The notes under the pieces were generated by a model. That model did no database searches. It saw only the letters and a program-made list of their open reading frames with translations, and had not been told where the DNA came from. A DNA stretch of 6,440 bases from positions 1 through 6,440 of the forward strand of contig DYLE01000140.1 in the NCBI GenBank assembly GCA_020722245.1. The letters are read 5' to 3'. The DNA comes from Desulfonema limicola. Its GTDB lineage: Bacteria > Desulfobacterota > Desulfobacteria > Desulfobacterales > Desulfosalsimonadaceae. The position numbers and the translations under genes were made by a program. How positions within the stretch are numbered: position 1 is the first letter of the stretch; each line of letters begins with the position of its first letter. Shown one piece after another: positions 1 to 6,274 of this stretch.

Positions 1-22
1 CCCTTTTAGGGGCAAGACAAGG

Positions 23-47
23 CCTGGTCCTCTGGGCCAGGATTTTT
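23..47 (+). terminator. Intrinsic terminator of a plus-strand unit lying left of the window
   Basis: Positions 23-30 pair with 34-41 (8 bp, one G-T pair, 3-base loop TCT), followed at once by ATTTTT and then a second T run at 50-54. The T tract is only on the plus-strand side, so it should stop transcription arriving from the left. The gene it serves is outside the window. Confidence 0.6.
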
Positions 48-59
48 ACTTTTTCCCTG

Positions 60-116
60 CGTTTCGATTCGTGTGGGTTTATTTAAAAGGGATAGGGTTT
101 TTTCAAAATCGAAACG
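60..116. repeat. 10-bp perfect inverted repeat, 37-base spacer
   Basis: CGTTTCGATT at 60-69 is the exact reverse complement of AATCGAAACG at 107-116. The 37 bases between are AT-rich with G runs. It lies between two terminators in a stretch with no gene. It could be a protein-binding pair, the remains of a structured RNA or chance; no function is claimed. Confidence 0.35.
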
Positions 117-186
117 AAGTCTTGTTTCTGGCGGATTGTGGGGTTTGAAGGCAATAGAAAAATTGAGGAGCGGTTTAAGCATGCCT

Positions 187-224
187 AAAAAAAGGCTTAC
201 AGGAAGAATCCCTGTAAGCCTTTT
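187..224 (-). terminator. Strong intrinsic terminator after tRNA-Val
   Basis: A perfect 14-bp stem (190-203 with 211-224) with a 7-base loop is followed on the minus strand by T residues (complement of the A run 187-193). It begins 9 bases after the CCA end of the tRNA, the usual place for a tRNA terminator. On the plus strand only the four T of the stem itself are present, so any activity in that direction would be weaker. Confidence 0.9.
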
Positions 225-232
225 GGTTTATC

Positions 233-307
233 TGGTAGGCGGTAGAGGATTTGAACCTCCGACTTCTACCGTGTGAGGGTAGCACTCTCCCGCTGAGTTA
301 ACCGCCC
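233..307 (-). tRNA. tRNA-Val, anticodon CAC, CCA encoded
   Basis: Read on the minus strand the 75 bases fold as a full cloverleaf. The acceptor stem GGGCGGT pairs with ACCGCCT (one G-T pair). The D arm carries the usual AGCGGGAGAG run. The anticodon stem CTACC/GGTAG encloses loop CTCACAC, giving anticodon CAC, which reads the valine codon GTG. The T arm GGAGG-TTCGAAT-CCTCT is canonical (one G-T pair). The discriminator is A, followed by a DNA-encoded CCA at 235-233. A promoter-like sequence lies just upstream and a strong terminator just downstream, so it can be an independent unit even though it follows scpB by 38 bases. Confidence 0.96.
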
Positions 308-319
308 AAAACATTTAAA

Positions 320-349
320 CTTGTATGGTGAGCCGGGTAAATAAGTCAA
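320..349 (-). promoter_or_regulatory. Sigma70-like promoter for tRNA-Val
   Basis: On the minus strand, TTGACT (349-344, 5 of 6 to the -35 consensus) is followed after 18 bases by TACAAG (325-320, 4 of 6 to the -10). Initiation would fall about 6-9 bases further on, leaving a leader of roughly 5 bases before the tRNA 5' end at 307. The -35 box overlaps the scpB stop codon (348-346). Seen: the boxes and spacing. Inferred: that they work as a promoter. Confidence 0.5.
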
Positions 350-942
350 GTACTATTTTTTCCCGTTTCAGGTTCATCGGCGGTGACTTCAAGAGGCCCC
401 TGGCCGGGCGAGGCCGAAGGGGTCAATTCCATCCCATCGATTTCTTTGGGGGTGGGAAGGTCTTTTAGGCTTTTCAGGTCAAAGGTTTCCAAAAATTTCT
501 GAGTGGTGGCGTAAACCAGGGGCCTTCCGGGGATTTCCCTTCGTCCCAGCACCCGGATCAGCTTTCGTTCAAGCAGGATGCGCAGGGTGTTGCCGGAGTT
601 GACCCCCCGGATTTGTTCGATCTCGCTGCGCAGCACAGGCTGCCGGTAGGCCACAATCGCCAGGGTTTCCAGGGCGGCTGGGCTTAACCTCTGGGGGGAT
701 GGTTGAAAAAGCCGGCCGATCCATTCCTTGTATTCGGGCCGGGTCCTGAACTGATATCCCCCGGCGACCTCCACCAGCAGAAACCCGCCCGCCCTTTTTT
801 CATACTCGTCTTTTAAGGCAAGCACGGATTTTCTGATGTTTTGAGGATCGGCTTCCGGAACGGCCTTTTTGATCTGGTCCAGCCGCAGCGGGGATTCCGA
901 GATAAAAAGCAGGGCTTCGATGATATTTTTAAGGTTTTCCAT
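346..942 (-). CDS. scpB: Segregation and condensation protein B
   Basis: ScpB is the winged-helix (kite) subunit that dimerises and binds the kleisin ScpA, forming with SMC the bacterial condensin that organises and separates the chromosome origins. The 198 residues are a normal family length. The N-terminal winged-helix domain begins with IIEALLFISESPL (7-19). The second domain holds the family signature RLSPAALETLAIVAYRQPV (85-103), then a segment around EIEQIRGVNSGNTLRILLERKLI and GRPLVYATTQKFLETFDLKSL up to about residue 160. The last 30 residues are a low-complexity tail rich in P, E and T, typical of variable ScpB ends. The ATG at 942 is well fixed: GAGG lies 4 bases upstream, and an in-frame TGA occurs three codons before the ATG. 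It follows scpA by 79 bases. The rluB pseudouridine synthase gene often found next in related genomes is absent here. Confidence 0.95.
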   Translation of the reverse strand: MENLKNIIEALLFISESPLRLDQIKKAVPEADPQNIRKSVLALKDEYEKRAGGFLLVEVAGGYQFRTRPEYKEWIGRLFQPSPQRLSPAALETLAIVAYRQPVLRSEIEQIRGVNSGNTLRILLERKLIRVLGRREIPGRPLVYATTQKFLETFDLKSLKDLPTPKEIDGMELTPSASPGQGPLEVTADEPETGKNST

Positions 943-968
943 CTTGCCTCAAACCGGATGCCGCTTCA

Positions 969-1009
969 AAAACCCGCTGGGTTTTCGCCAAAAAGGCCGC
1001 CCCAGGCGG
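969..1009 (-). other. scpA-scpB spacer with two small hairpins
   Basis: Two short inverted repeats lie in the 79-base spacer. CCGCC at 997-1001 pairs with GGCGG at 1005-1009 (3-base loop) and is followed on the minus strand by CCTTTTT. AAAACCC at 969-975 pairs with GGGTTTT at 979-985 (3-base loop). The first looks like a weak terminator that might lower scpB expression relative to scpA, and either may be an RNA processing or stability element. Both stems are short and could be chance. Confidence 0.3.
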
Positions 1010-1021
1010 ATTGATCAGCGG

Positions 1022-1744
1022 TCACAGGTAATACAGCCGTAAGGCGTCCTGTTTTTTATTTAAGACGATTCGCGCCAGATTGAGTTTGATGATTTCCAGA
1101 ACAGCCAAAAACGTGATGATGATTTCAATCCGTTCGAATCGTTGGGCGACCAGCTCCATGAAGCTGACGGTTTTTTTCTCCTCCAGGATTTGAATGATCT
1201 CGGTCATACGGTCTTTGACGGAGATGCGTTCCGGGGTGATGAGGATGCCGTTTTTGCCGGAGGCGTTTTCAAGCAGCTTATGATAGGTCTGGATCAGTTC
1301 AAACAGATCGGTCTTCACCACCCCGGTTTCCAGGTCGACCAGGGAAAGCGCATCCTCGCCCTGCCGTACAAATACATCTTCATCCAGAATAGGCCTTTGG
1401 CAGAGCTGCTGGGCAACCGATTTGATCTGAAGGTACTCCAGAAGCTGCCCCGTGATCTCCAGCCGGGGGTCCTCCTCGTCTTCTTCCGCGGAGTCATCGG
1501 CGCTGCCGGGAAGCAGCATCCGGGATTTGATGTGGGCGAGGGTCGCGGCCATAACGAGAAAATCCCCCGCGATTTCGATGTTTAAGGACTTCATCCAGTC
1601 GAGGTAGGCCAAAAACTGGTCCGTGATCAGGGAGATGGGGATGTCGTAGATGTCCACCTCATTTTTTTTGATGAGGTGGACCAGAAGGTCCATGGGGCCT
1701 TCAAAGACGTTCTCCAGTTTTATTTCATAGGATTGGGTGGCCAT
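1022..1744 (-). CDS. scpA: Segregation and condensation protein A (kleisin)
   Basis: ScpA is the kleisin that bridges the SMC heads and binds an ScpB dimer in the cytoplasmic condensin complex. The N-terminal SMC-binding helical domain is classic: FEGPMDLLVHLIKKNEVDIYDIPI (14-37) and FLVMAATLAHIKSRMLLP (62-79). An acidic linker DDSAEEDEED (83-92) follows, then the central region contacting ScpB. The C-terminal winged helix ends with SFMELVAQRFERIEIIITFLAVLEIIKLN (194-222) and RLYYL. The 240 residues are normal length. The ATG at 1744 has GGGAAG about 6 bases upstream and lies 24 bases after the trpS stop, which suggests one transcript. After the TGA the same frame stays open for 30 more codons, but the family ends where this protein ends, so I treat TGA as the true stop. 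Confidence 0.95.
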   Translation of the reverse strand: MATQSYEIKLENVFEGPMDLLVHLIKKNEVDIYDIPISLITDQFLAYLDWMKSLNIEIAGDFLVMAATLAHIKSRMLLPGSADDSAEEDEEDPRLEITGQLLEYLQIKSVAQQLCQRPILDEDVFVRQGEDALSLVDLETGVVKTDLFELIQTYHKLLENASGKNGILITPERISVKDRMTEIIQILEEKKTVSFMELVAQRFERIEIIITFLAVLEIIKLNLARIVLNKKQDALRLYYL

Positions 1745-1768
1745 TTGCGCTTCCCGCAGGTTTTTAAG

Positions 1769-2755
1769 CTACAGTTTCATGGCCGCTCTGACCTCGCGCA
1801 GGGTGGCCTTCGCAACCTCGGCGGCCTTGACATCCCCGGCGGCGATGATCTCCTCCACGACCTTCGGGTGATCGTTGTAGTAGCGATGCTTCTCCCGAAT
1901 GGGTTCCAAGGCTTGAATGAGGTTTTCCGCCATCTGCTTTTTGCATTCCACGCATCCGATGCGCGCGGACCGGCAGTCCTGGCTGATGGCGGCGACGGCC
2001 GATGCCGGGGAGTAGATCCTATGAAACGTGTACACGTTGCAGACCTCCGGGTCTCCCGGATCGGTTTTTCTGGCCCGCTGCGGATCGGTGATCATCTGGG
2101 ACACCCGGGTCCGGATCGACTCCGGCGGGTCCGACAGGTAGATGGCGTTGTTGTAGCTTTTGCTCATTTTACGGCGGTCAATCCCCAGGATCTTTGCGGT
2201 TTCCGTGAGGATGGTGGCGGGCTCCGGAAAGACCTTGCCGTAGAGGTGGTTGAACCGCCTGGCGATTTCCCTGGTGATTTCGATGTGCGGCGCCTGGTCG
2301 ATTCCCACGGGGACCCCTTCCGCCTTGTAAATGATGATGTCGGCGGCCTGAAGCACCGGATATCCCAGAAACCCGAAGGTGGACAGGTCCTTCTCCCGCA
2401 GGGCGTCCATCTGCTCCTTGTAGGTGGGGTTGCGTTCAAGCCACGGAAGCGGGGTGATCATGGAAAGCAGCAGAAAAAGCTCGGCGTGCGCCTTGACATG
2501 GGACTGGACGAACAGGGTGCTTTTTTCAGGGGAAAGCCCGGCGCTCAGCCAGTCGATGAGCATGCGGCGGGAAAATTCCAGGACCCCGCCCGCGTCCTCA
2601 TAATCGCTGGTCAGGGCGTGCCAGTCCGCGATGAAGAAAAAACAGTCGTAGTTGTCCTGCATGGCGATCCAGTTGGCCAGGGCGCCGTGGTAGTTGCCGA
2701 GATGCAGCGCGCCGGTGGGCCGCATGCCGCTGACGATCCTTTTTCTTAAACTCAT
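1769..2755 (-). CDS. trpS: Tryptophanyl-tRNA synthetase
   Basis: This class I aminoacyl-tRNA synthetase joins tryptophan to tRNA-Trp using ATP. Numbered from the chosen start (328 residues, the usual size), RIVSGMRPTGALHLGN (6-21) contains the HIGH-type ATP motif as HLGN, and DRRKMSKSYNN (193-203) contains the KMSKS loop. The Rossmann fold carries the expected FFFIADWHALTSDY and GFLGYPVLQAADIIIYKAEGVPVG-type segments. In the anticodon-binding domain four cysteines at 239, 261, 268 and 271 form C-x21-C-x6-C-x2-C, very like the [4Fe-4S] motif known from the Thermotoga maritima enzyme; cluster binding is inferred. An ATG at 2779 would add eight residues but has no ribosome binding site. The ATG at 2755 has AGGAG upstream and starts MSLRKRI, as family members do. 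It lies between an M50 protease gene (34 bases before) and scpA (24 bases after). Confidence 0.95.
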   Translation of the reverse strand: MSLRKRIVSGMRPTGALHLGNYHGALANWIAMQDNYDCFFFIADWHALTSDYEDAGGVLEFSRRMLIDWLSAGLSPEKSTLFVQSHVKAHAELFLLLSMITPLPWLERNPTYKEQMDALREKDLSTFGFLGYPVLQAADIIIYKAEGVPVGIDQAPHIEITREIARRFNHLYGKVFPEPATILTETAKILGIDRRKMSKSYNNAIYLSDPPESIRTRVSQMITDPQRARKTDPGDPEVCNVYTFHRIYSPASAVAAISQDCRSARIGCVECKKQMAENLIQALEPIREKHRYYNDHPKVVEEIIAAGDVKAAEVAKATLREVRAAMKL

Positions 2756-2765
2756 TTCTGGTGTT

Positions 2766-2770
2766 CTCCT
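2766..2770 (-). promoter_or_regulatory. Ribosome binding site deciding the trpS start
   Basis: AGGAG on the minus strand ends 10 bases before the ATG at 2755. It lies within the codons that an upstream ATG at 2779 would use, and that upstream ATG is preceded by GAAACAATCGGA with no such site. This favours the shorter protein. Confidence 0.65.
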
Positions 2771-2789
2771 GGGTTCCATTCCGATTGTT

Positions 2790-3452
2790 TCAGCCTTGAA
2801 TAAGCAAGTTTACCAGAGGGGTTATCAGAAATGAAACAAAAAGATCAAACAGATTTGTAAACAAAAACAGGATCAGGATAAAAAACCCCAAAGGTTCAAT
2901 AGGCCGGATTTTTTGCCTGATGTGAGCCGGCAGCAGCAGGGTAAGGATCCGGCCGCCGTCCAAGGGAGGGATGGGGAGGAGGTTGAAAAACCCCAGCACC
3001 AGATTGATGATGGCGCTGTAGGCGAAAAGCTGAAGCAATAAGGGCGCGGCGGCTCCACTGATTAGGCCTTCCCCGATGGGTTTAAAATGGTTGATGATCT
3101 GGAACACCCCGCCGGAGATGAGCGCCAACAGAAGGTTGGCGGCCGCCCCGGCCGCCGCCACAGCCGCCATTTTCCATCGCGAATGCATCAGGTTGGAGAA
3201 GTTGACCGGGACCGGCTTAGCGTAGCCGAAGATCACCTGAGAGCCGGAGATCGCAAGGGCCGCAGGCAGGATGAGCGATCCCAGGGGATCGATATGCCGG
3301 ACGGGGTTTAAGCTGAGCCGGCCAGCCAGTTTGGCGGTGGGATCGCCCAGCCGAAAGGCAACATAGCCGTGGGCGACCTCATGAACGATCACGGCAAACA
3401 GGAGGGGGATGATCATCAGCATCATCTGGATCGGGTCAAAGCTGGGCAACAT
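2790..3452 (-). CDS. M50 family (site-2 protease type) membrane metalloprotease
   Basis: A zinc metalloprotease of the small, PDZ-less M50B group (YwhC-like), expected to cleave within or near the membrane; its substrate is unknown. In the 220 residues from the chosen start, HEVAH (24-28) supplies the zinc-binding HExxH, with the glutamate as catalytic base, inside the first hydrophobic segment (about 10-32). NLLPIPPLDGGRI (157-169) supplies the second conserved motif with the third zinc ligand, Asp. GRLSLNPVRHIDPLGSLILP (44-63) is also typical. Further membrane segments are visible near 95-115, 135-160 and 188-216. The start is unsure: ATG at 3452 lacks a ribosome site at normal distance, while a TTG at 3470 has GAGGAG only one base before it. 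Either start lies inside the 3' end of the upstream gene (overlap 17 or 35 bases), which suggests translational coupling. It ends 34 bases before trpS. Its presence in a tRNA and condensin operon is unexplained. Confidence 0.88.
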   Translation of the reverse strand: MLPSFDPIQMMLMIIPLLFAVIVHEVAHGYVAFRLGDPTAKLAGRLSLNPVRHIDPLGSLILPAALAISGSQVIFGYAKPVPVNFSNLMHSRWKMAAVAAAGAAANLLLALISGGVFQIINHFKPIGEGLISGAAAPLLLQLFAYSAIINLVLGFFNLLPIPPLDGGRILTLLLPAHIRQKIRPIEPLGFFILILFLFTNLFDLFVSFLITPLVNLLIQG

Positions 3453-6117
3453 GGCTGCGAATAAACTCAAGCTCCTCTTCCCGGGTTTTGATTTCGCCGT
3501 TTAACCGCGCATCCAGGGCCGCTCTCAGGATTTTCCCGTAAACCGGCGAGGGGGAAAGCCCCAGGGCCCTGATATCCCGTCCGCTGACGGAAAGCTGAAT
3601 ATGCCGAAGGTCGGTTATGTAATGGGATACCGCCTTGATGATCCGGGGGTTGGACAGGATCGCCATCATGTAGAGAATCAGCTCGATCCGAAACTCCTTG
3701 AGCTCCCCGTATAACTGGCTGTTTTTAAGCGGAAAGGTCCGGTGGATCCGGTTGAGGCAGGCCTCGGCGTCCAGACGCTCCCTGATGAAAATTTTCTGGT
3801 ATTTCGGCGACAGTTCAAACCGGCTGCAGACCTCTTCGGATTTCCGTTCATCGGCGTTACGCATCAGCAATAGAAAATACACCGTCCATTTCATGTAGGT
3901 CTCCCCGGTGAACAGCAGGTCAAACCAGGAGAGCACCTTTTTGGCTGAATTAAAATGGGTGATCATCTGGGAATCCAATCGAAGCGAGGGATCGATCACC
4001 TTGAGCAGGTTGAATTCATTGAGCCGGATCAGGGCGGGGGCAGGGTTGTCCTCCTTGAGGATCTGGCAGAGCTCTGAGAACACCCTTCGCCCCGATAGCC
4101 GTCTGAAGAAATCCATCTTGACGGCGTTTTCAATCAGCCCGGCGGTGAGTTTTCCGATTTTAAAACCGAACCGCTGTTCGAACCGTATGGCGCGGAAAAC
4201 ACGGGTCGGGTCTTCGACAAAGCTTAAGTTATGGAGGATGCGAATCGCTCTTTCCTTGATGTCCCGCTGCGCCCCGAAAAAGTCGATGAGTGTTCCATAC
4301 CTGTTCGGGTTCAGGCTGATGGCCAGGGTGTTGATGGTGAAGTCCCGCCGAAAAAGGTCCAGCTTGATCGAGCTCATTTCAACGGTGGGTAGGGCCGCCG
4401 GGAATTCATAGTACTCCATCCGCGCCGAGGCCACGTCGATCTTAAACCCGTCCTCAAAAATGATGACTGCGGTGCCGAACTTGTCATAGGTATTGATCCG
4501 GGTGCGGTGGCGTTTGGCGAAGCTTTTTGCAAACTTGATCCCATTTCCCTCGATGACGATATCCAGGTCCTCATTCTGGCGGTAAAGAAACAGGTCCCGC
4601 ACAAACCCGCCGACCACATAGGCGGAACAGCCGGTCTCCTCGGCCACCTCGCCGATGCGCCGCAGGACATCGAGAAGACGCGGCGAAAGCCGTTCCTCCA
4701 TGAAACCGGTGATGTTTTTCGTCCGGGGAAGCGCTCCCTTCAGGTCGGGATCCGCAAACCGCCCGGCTTTGTTCTGGGATTCCTGGACCAGCAGGCTCAG
4801 CAGGTCGGTGCGGGTGATGACCCCCAGAATCCGGTCGTCCTGCATGACCGGAAGCACCCGCTGTTTGTTTTCGATGATTTTGCTCTGGATTTCGTTCAGC
4901 TCCGAATCCGGCCCCACGGTGGCGAACTCGGTGGTCATATACTCGCCGATGCGGATGTCGTCCAGGGAATGGTAGAGCGCCTTTTCAATGACCTGCCGCG
5001 AAATAAACCCCCGAAGCCGCTCCTTTTCATCAACCTTTTCGGTGACGAGAAGGGCGTTGACGTTGTAGCGGGATAAAAGCTCCCGCGCCTCCTTGCAGGA
5101 GGTGCCGGCGTCGGCGGTGATCGGCGGCGAGGACATGATGTTTTTGGCTACCTGCCCGGACCCCACCCGCCGCTGAAGAATGTCAAGCAGCTCGTGCTCG
5201 GTCTGGGCGATGGTTTTGTCCTTGAGGACGGCGGCTGCGGCATACCCGTGACCGCCGCCGCCGAGCTCGGTGACGATGGCACCGACATCCACGGCCGGGA
5301 TTCGGCTGCGGGCCGCGACATAGACCTTGTTTCCCATGAGGGCAATGACAAAAATGGCGTTTAGGTTTTCGATTTTCATCATCTTCTGGGCGAGAAAGGC
5401 CAGATCATGGATGTAGTCGTCGCAGGCCACGCAGGCGATCACCAGATCCACCCCGTGAATGGTGTAGTGCTGGGCGGCGTTGATGATGTCGTTTAACAGG
5501 CTGATTTGCCGGGGCTCCATCTCCTTTGACATGAGATGGGATATGGTGGACAGGTTGGCGCCCTTGGACAGAAGATAGGCGGCGGCCATAAAATCGCTTT
5601 CCGTGGTGGATGGAAAGGTGAATGAGCCGGTGTCCTCGTAAATGCCCAGGCAGATGACCGTCGCCTCTTCCGGTGTGATATCGATTTTCTTTTCGATGAG
5701 AAGCTCGGTGAGGAGGGTGACGTTGGCGCCCGTGGAACGGTTGACCTCAAAATCCGGCCGAATATCGTTTTTCATGGCCGGATGATGATCGTAGATATGG
5801 ATTTGAACCCCGGGTTTTCCCACAAGGGAGGCAAGCTCCCCGATCCGGGAGGCCTGTTTGGTATCGACGATCACCAGCTGCTTGACCTGGGAGGACTCGA
5901 TGGTTTTTGCATTCACCATGTTAAAGAGGTAGGCCATGGAGTTTATGAAAAAGTTCCTCAGCCCCTTTTCATGAAAACCCGGAAACACCACGATGGATCC
6001 GGGGTATAGCTTGTGGGCCGCCAGCAGGGAGCCCATGGCGTCAAAATCGGCGTTCGTGTGCGTGGTGATGACGGTCAGCCCGTCGGTTTTTTTATCCATC
6101 CGGTTCGTCACGTGCAT
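3436..6117 (-). CDS. DHH/DHHA1 phosphoesterase - CBS pair - tRNA nucleotidyltransferase fusion (A-adding or CC-adding type)
   Basis: An 893-residue three-part protein. Residues about 13-320 are an NrnA-like DHH/DHHA1 phosphoesterase with all metal motifs: HTNADFDAMGS (20-30), VDTKQ (84-88), YDHHP (109-113), YEDTGSFTF (160-168) and substrate-binding GGGGH (286-290). Two CBS domains follow (about 325-382 and 390-445, ending GVITRTDLL), a fold that often binds adenine nucleotides. From about 475 to the end is a class II tRNA nucleotidyltransferase: VVGGFVRDLF (501-510), EDLDIVIEG (516-524, carboxylates 517 and 519), RRDFTINTLAI (590-600) and EDPTRVFRAIRF (635-646), whose E, D and R fit the nucleotide-selecting EDxxR motif. 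Similar long fusions occur in Aquifex, cyanobacteria and deltaproteobacteria, where CC and A addition are often split between enzymes; which step this one does cannot be told here. ATG at 6117 has AAGGA only 1 base away; a GTG at 6111 has it at 7 bases and is a fair alternative, as is ATG 6099. First gene of the operon. Confidence 0.92.
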   Translation of the reverse strand: MHVTNRMDKKTDGLTVITTHTNADFDAMGSLLAAHKLYPGSIVVFPGFHEKGLRNFFINSMAYLFNMVNAKTIESSQVKQLVIVDTKQASRIGELASLVGKPGVQIHIYDHHPAMKNDIRPDFEVNRSTGANVTLLTELLIEKKIDITPEEATVICLGIYEDTGSFTFPSTTESDFMAAAYLLSKGANLSTISHLMSKEMEPRQISLLNDIINAAQHYTIHGVDLVIACVACDDYIHDLAFLAQKMMKIENLNAIFVIALMGNKVYVAARSRIPAVDVGAIVTELGGGGHGYAAAAVLKDKTIAQTEHELLDILQRRVGSGQVAKNIMSSPPITADAGTSCKEARELLSRYNVNALLVTEKVDEKERLRGFISRQVIEKALYHSLDDIRIGEYMTTEFATVGPDSELNEIQSKIIENKQRVLPVMQDDRILGVITRTDLLSLLVQESQNKAGRFADPDLKGALPRTKNITGFMEERLSPRLLDVLRRIGEVAEETGCSAYVVGGFVRDLFLYRQNEDLDIVIEGNGIKFAKSFAKRHRTRINTYDKFGTAVIIFEDGFKIDVASARMEYYEFPAALPTVEMSSIKLDLFRRDFTINTLAISLNPNRYGTLIDFFGAQRDIKERAIRILHNLSFVEDPTRVFRAIRFEQRFGFKIGKLTAGLIENAVKMDFFRRLSGRRVFSELCQILKEDNPAPALIRLNEFNLLKVIDPSLRLDSQMITHFNSAKKVLSWFDLLFTGETYMKWTVYFLLLMRNADERKSEEVCSRFELSPKYQKIFIRERLDAEACLNRIHRTFPLKNSQLYGELKEFRIELILYMMAILSNPRIIKAVSHYITDLRHIQLSVSGRDIRALGLSPSPVYGKILRAALDARLNGEIKTREEELEFIRSHVAQL

Positions 6118-6120
6118 ATC

Positions 6121-6137
6121 CTTGAATGCGTTTCAAG
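6121..6137 (-). promoter_or_regulatory. Small hairpin covering the ribosome site of the fusion gene
   Basis: On the minus strand CTTGAA (6137-6132) and TTCAAG (6126-6121) form a perfect 6-bp inverted repeat with a 5-base loop ACGCA. The ribosome binding site AAGGA (6123-6119) shares three bases with the 3' arm, so folding would partly hide it. The stem is AT-rich and weak; a role in limiting translation is inferred only. Confidence 0.3.
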
Positions 6138-6274
6138 CTGCTGATGCTGTGTTAACAAAAAAACAGTATTTGCGCAAACAAGTTTAAACGGGATTGCGGG
6201 ACGCCCTTTACATTTTTACATTTAACACCCATGGCGTTCTTGGTGCACTGTTTTTGGATAATTACTACGAATCG

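Noticed and set aside
73..276. Plus-strand open frame of 67 codons starting with GTG
   Set aside because: It runs through the terminator and into the antisense of tRNA-Val; its C-terminal VGGRGFEPPTSTV is the well-known false translation of a tRNA complement. No ribosome binding site is evident.
1676..2749. Plus-strand open frame of 357 codons opposite trpS
   Set aside because: It lies wholly antisense to trpS and the start of scpA, both clearly real. Long antisense frames are expected opposite GC-rich codons, and its translation shows no recognisable domain.
3908..5076. Plus-strand open frames of 100-190 codons opposite the fusion gene
   Set aside because: They are shadows of a gene with intact motifs in every domain, and their translations have biased, arginine- or glycine-rich composition without family features.
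6152..6232. Minus-strand 26-codon frame upstream of the fusion gene (possible leader peptide)
   Set aside because: There is no ribosome binding site before the ATG, no run of one amino acid and no terminator-antiterminator pair after it, so leader-peptide attenuation is not supported.
6239..6262. Possible plus-strand promoter: TTGGTG followed by GATAAT
   Set aside because: GATAAT is 5 of 6 to a -10 box but lies only 11 bases after TTGGTG, far too close, and the bases at the correct distance do not resemble a -35. A sigma54 reading also fails because the GG and GC pairs are not at the required spacing.
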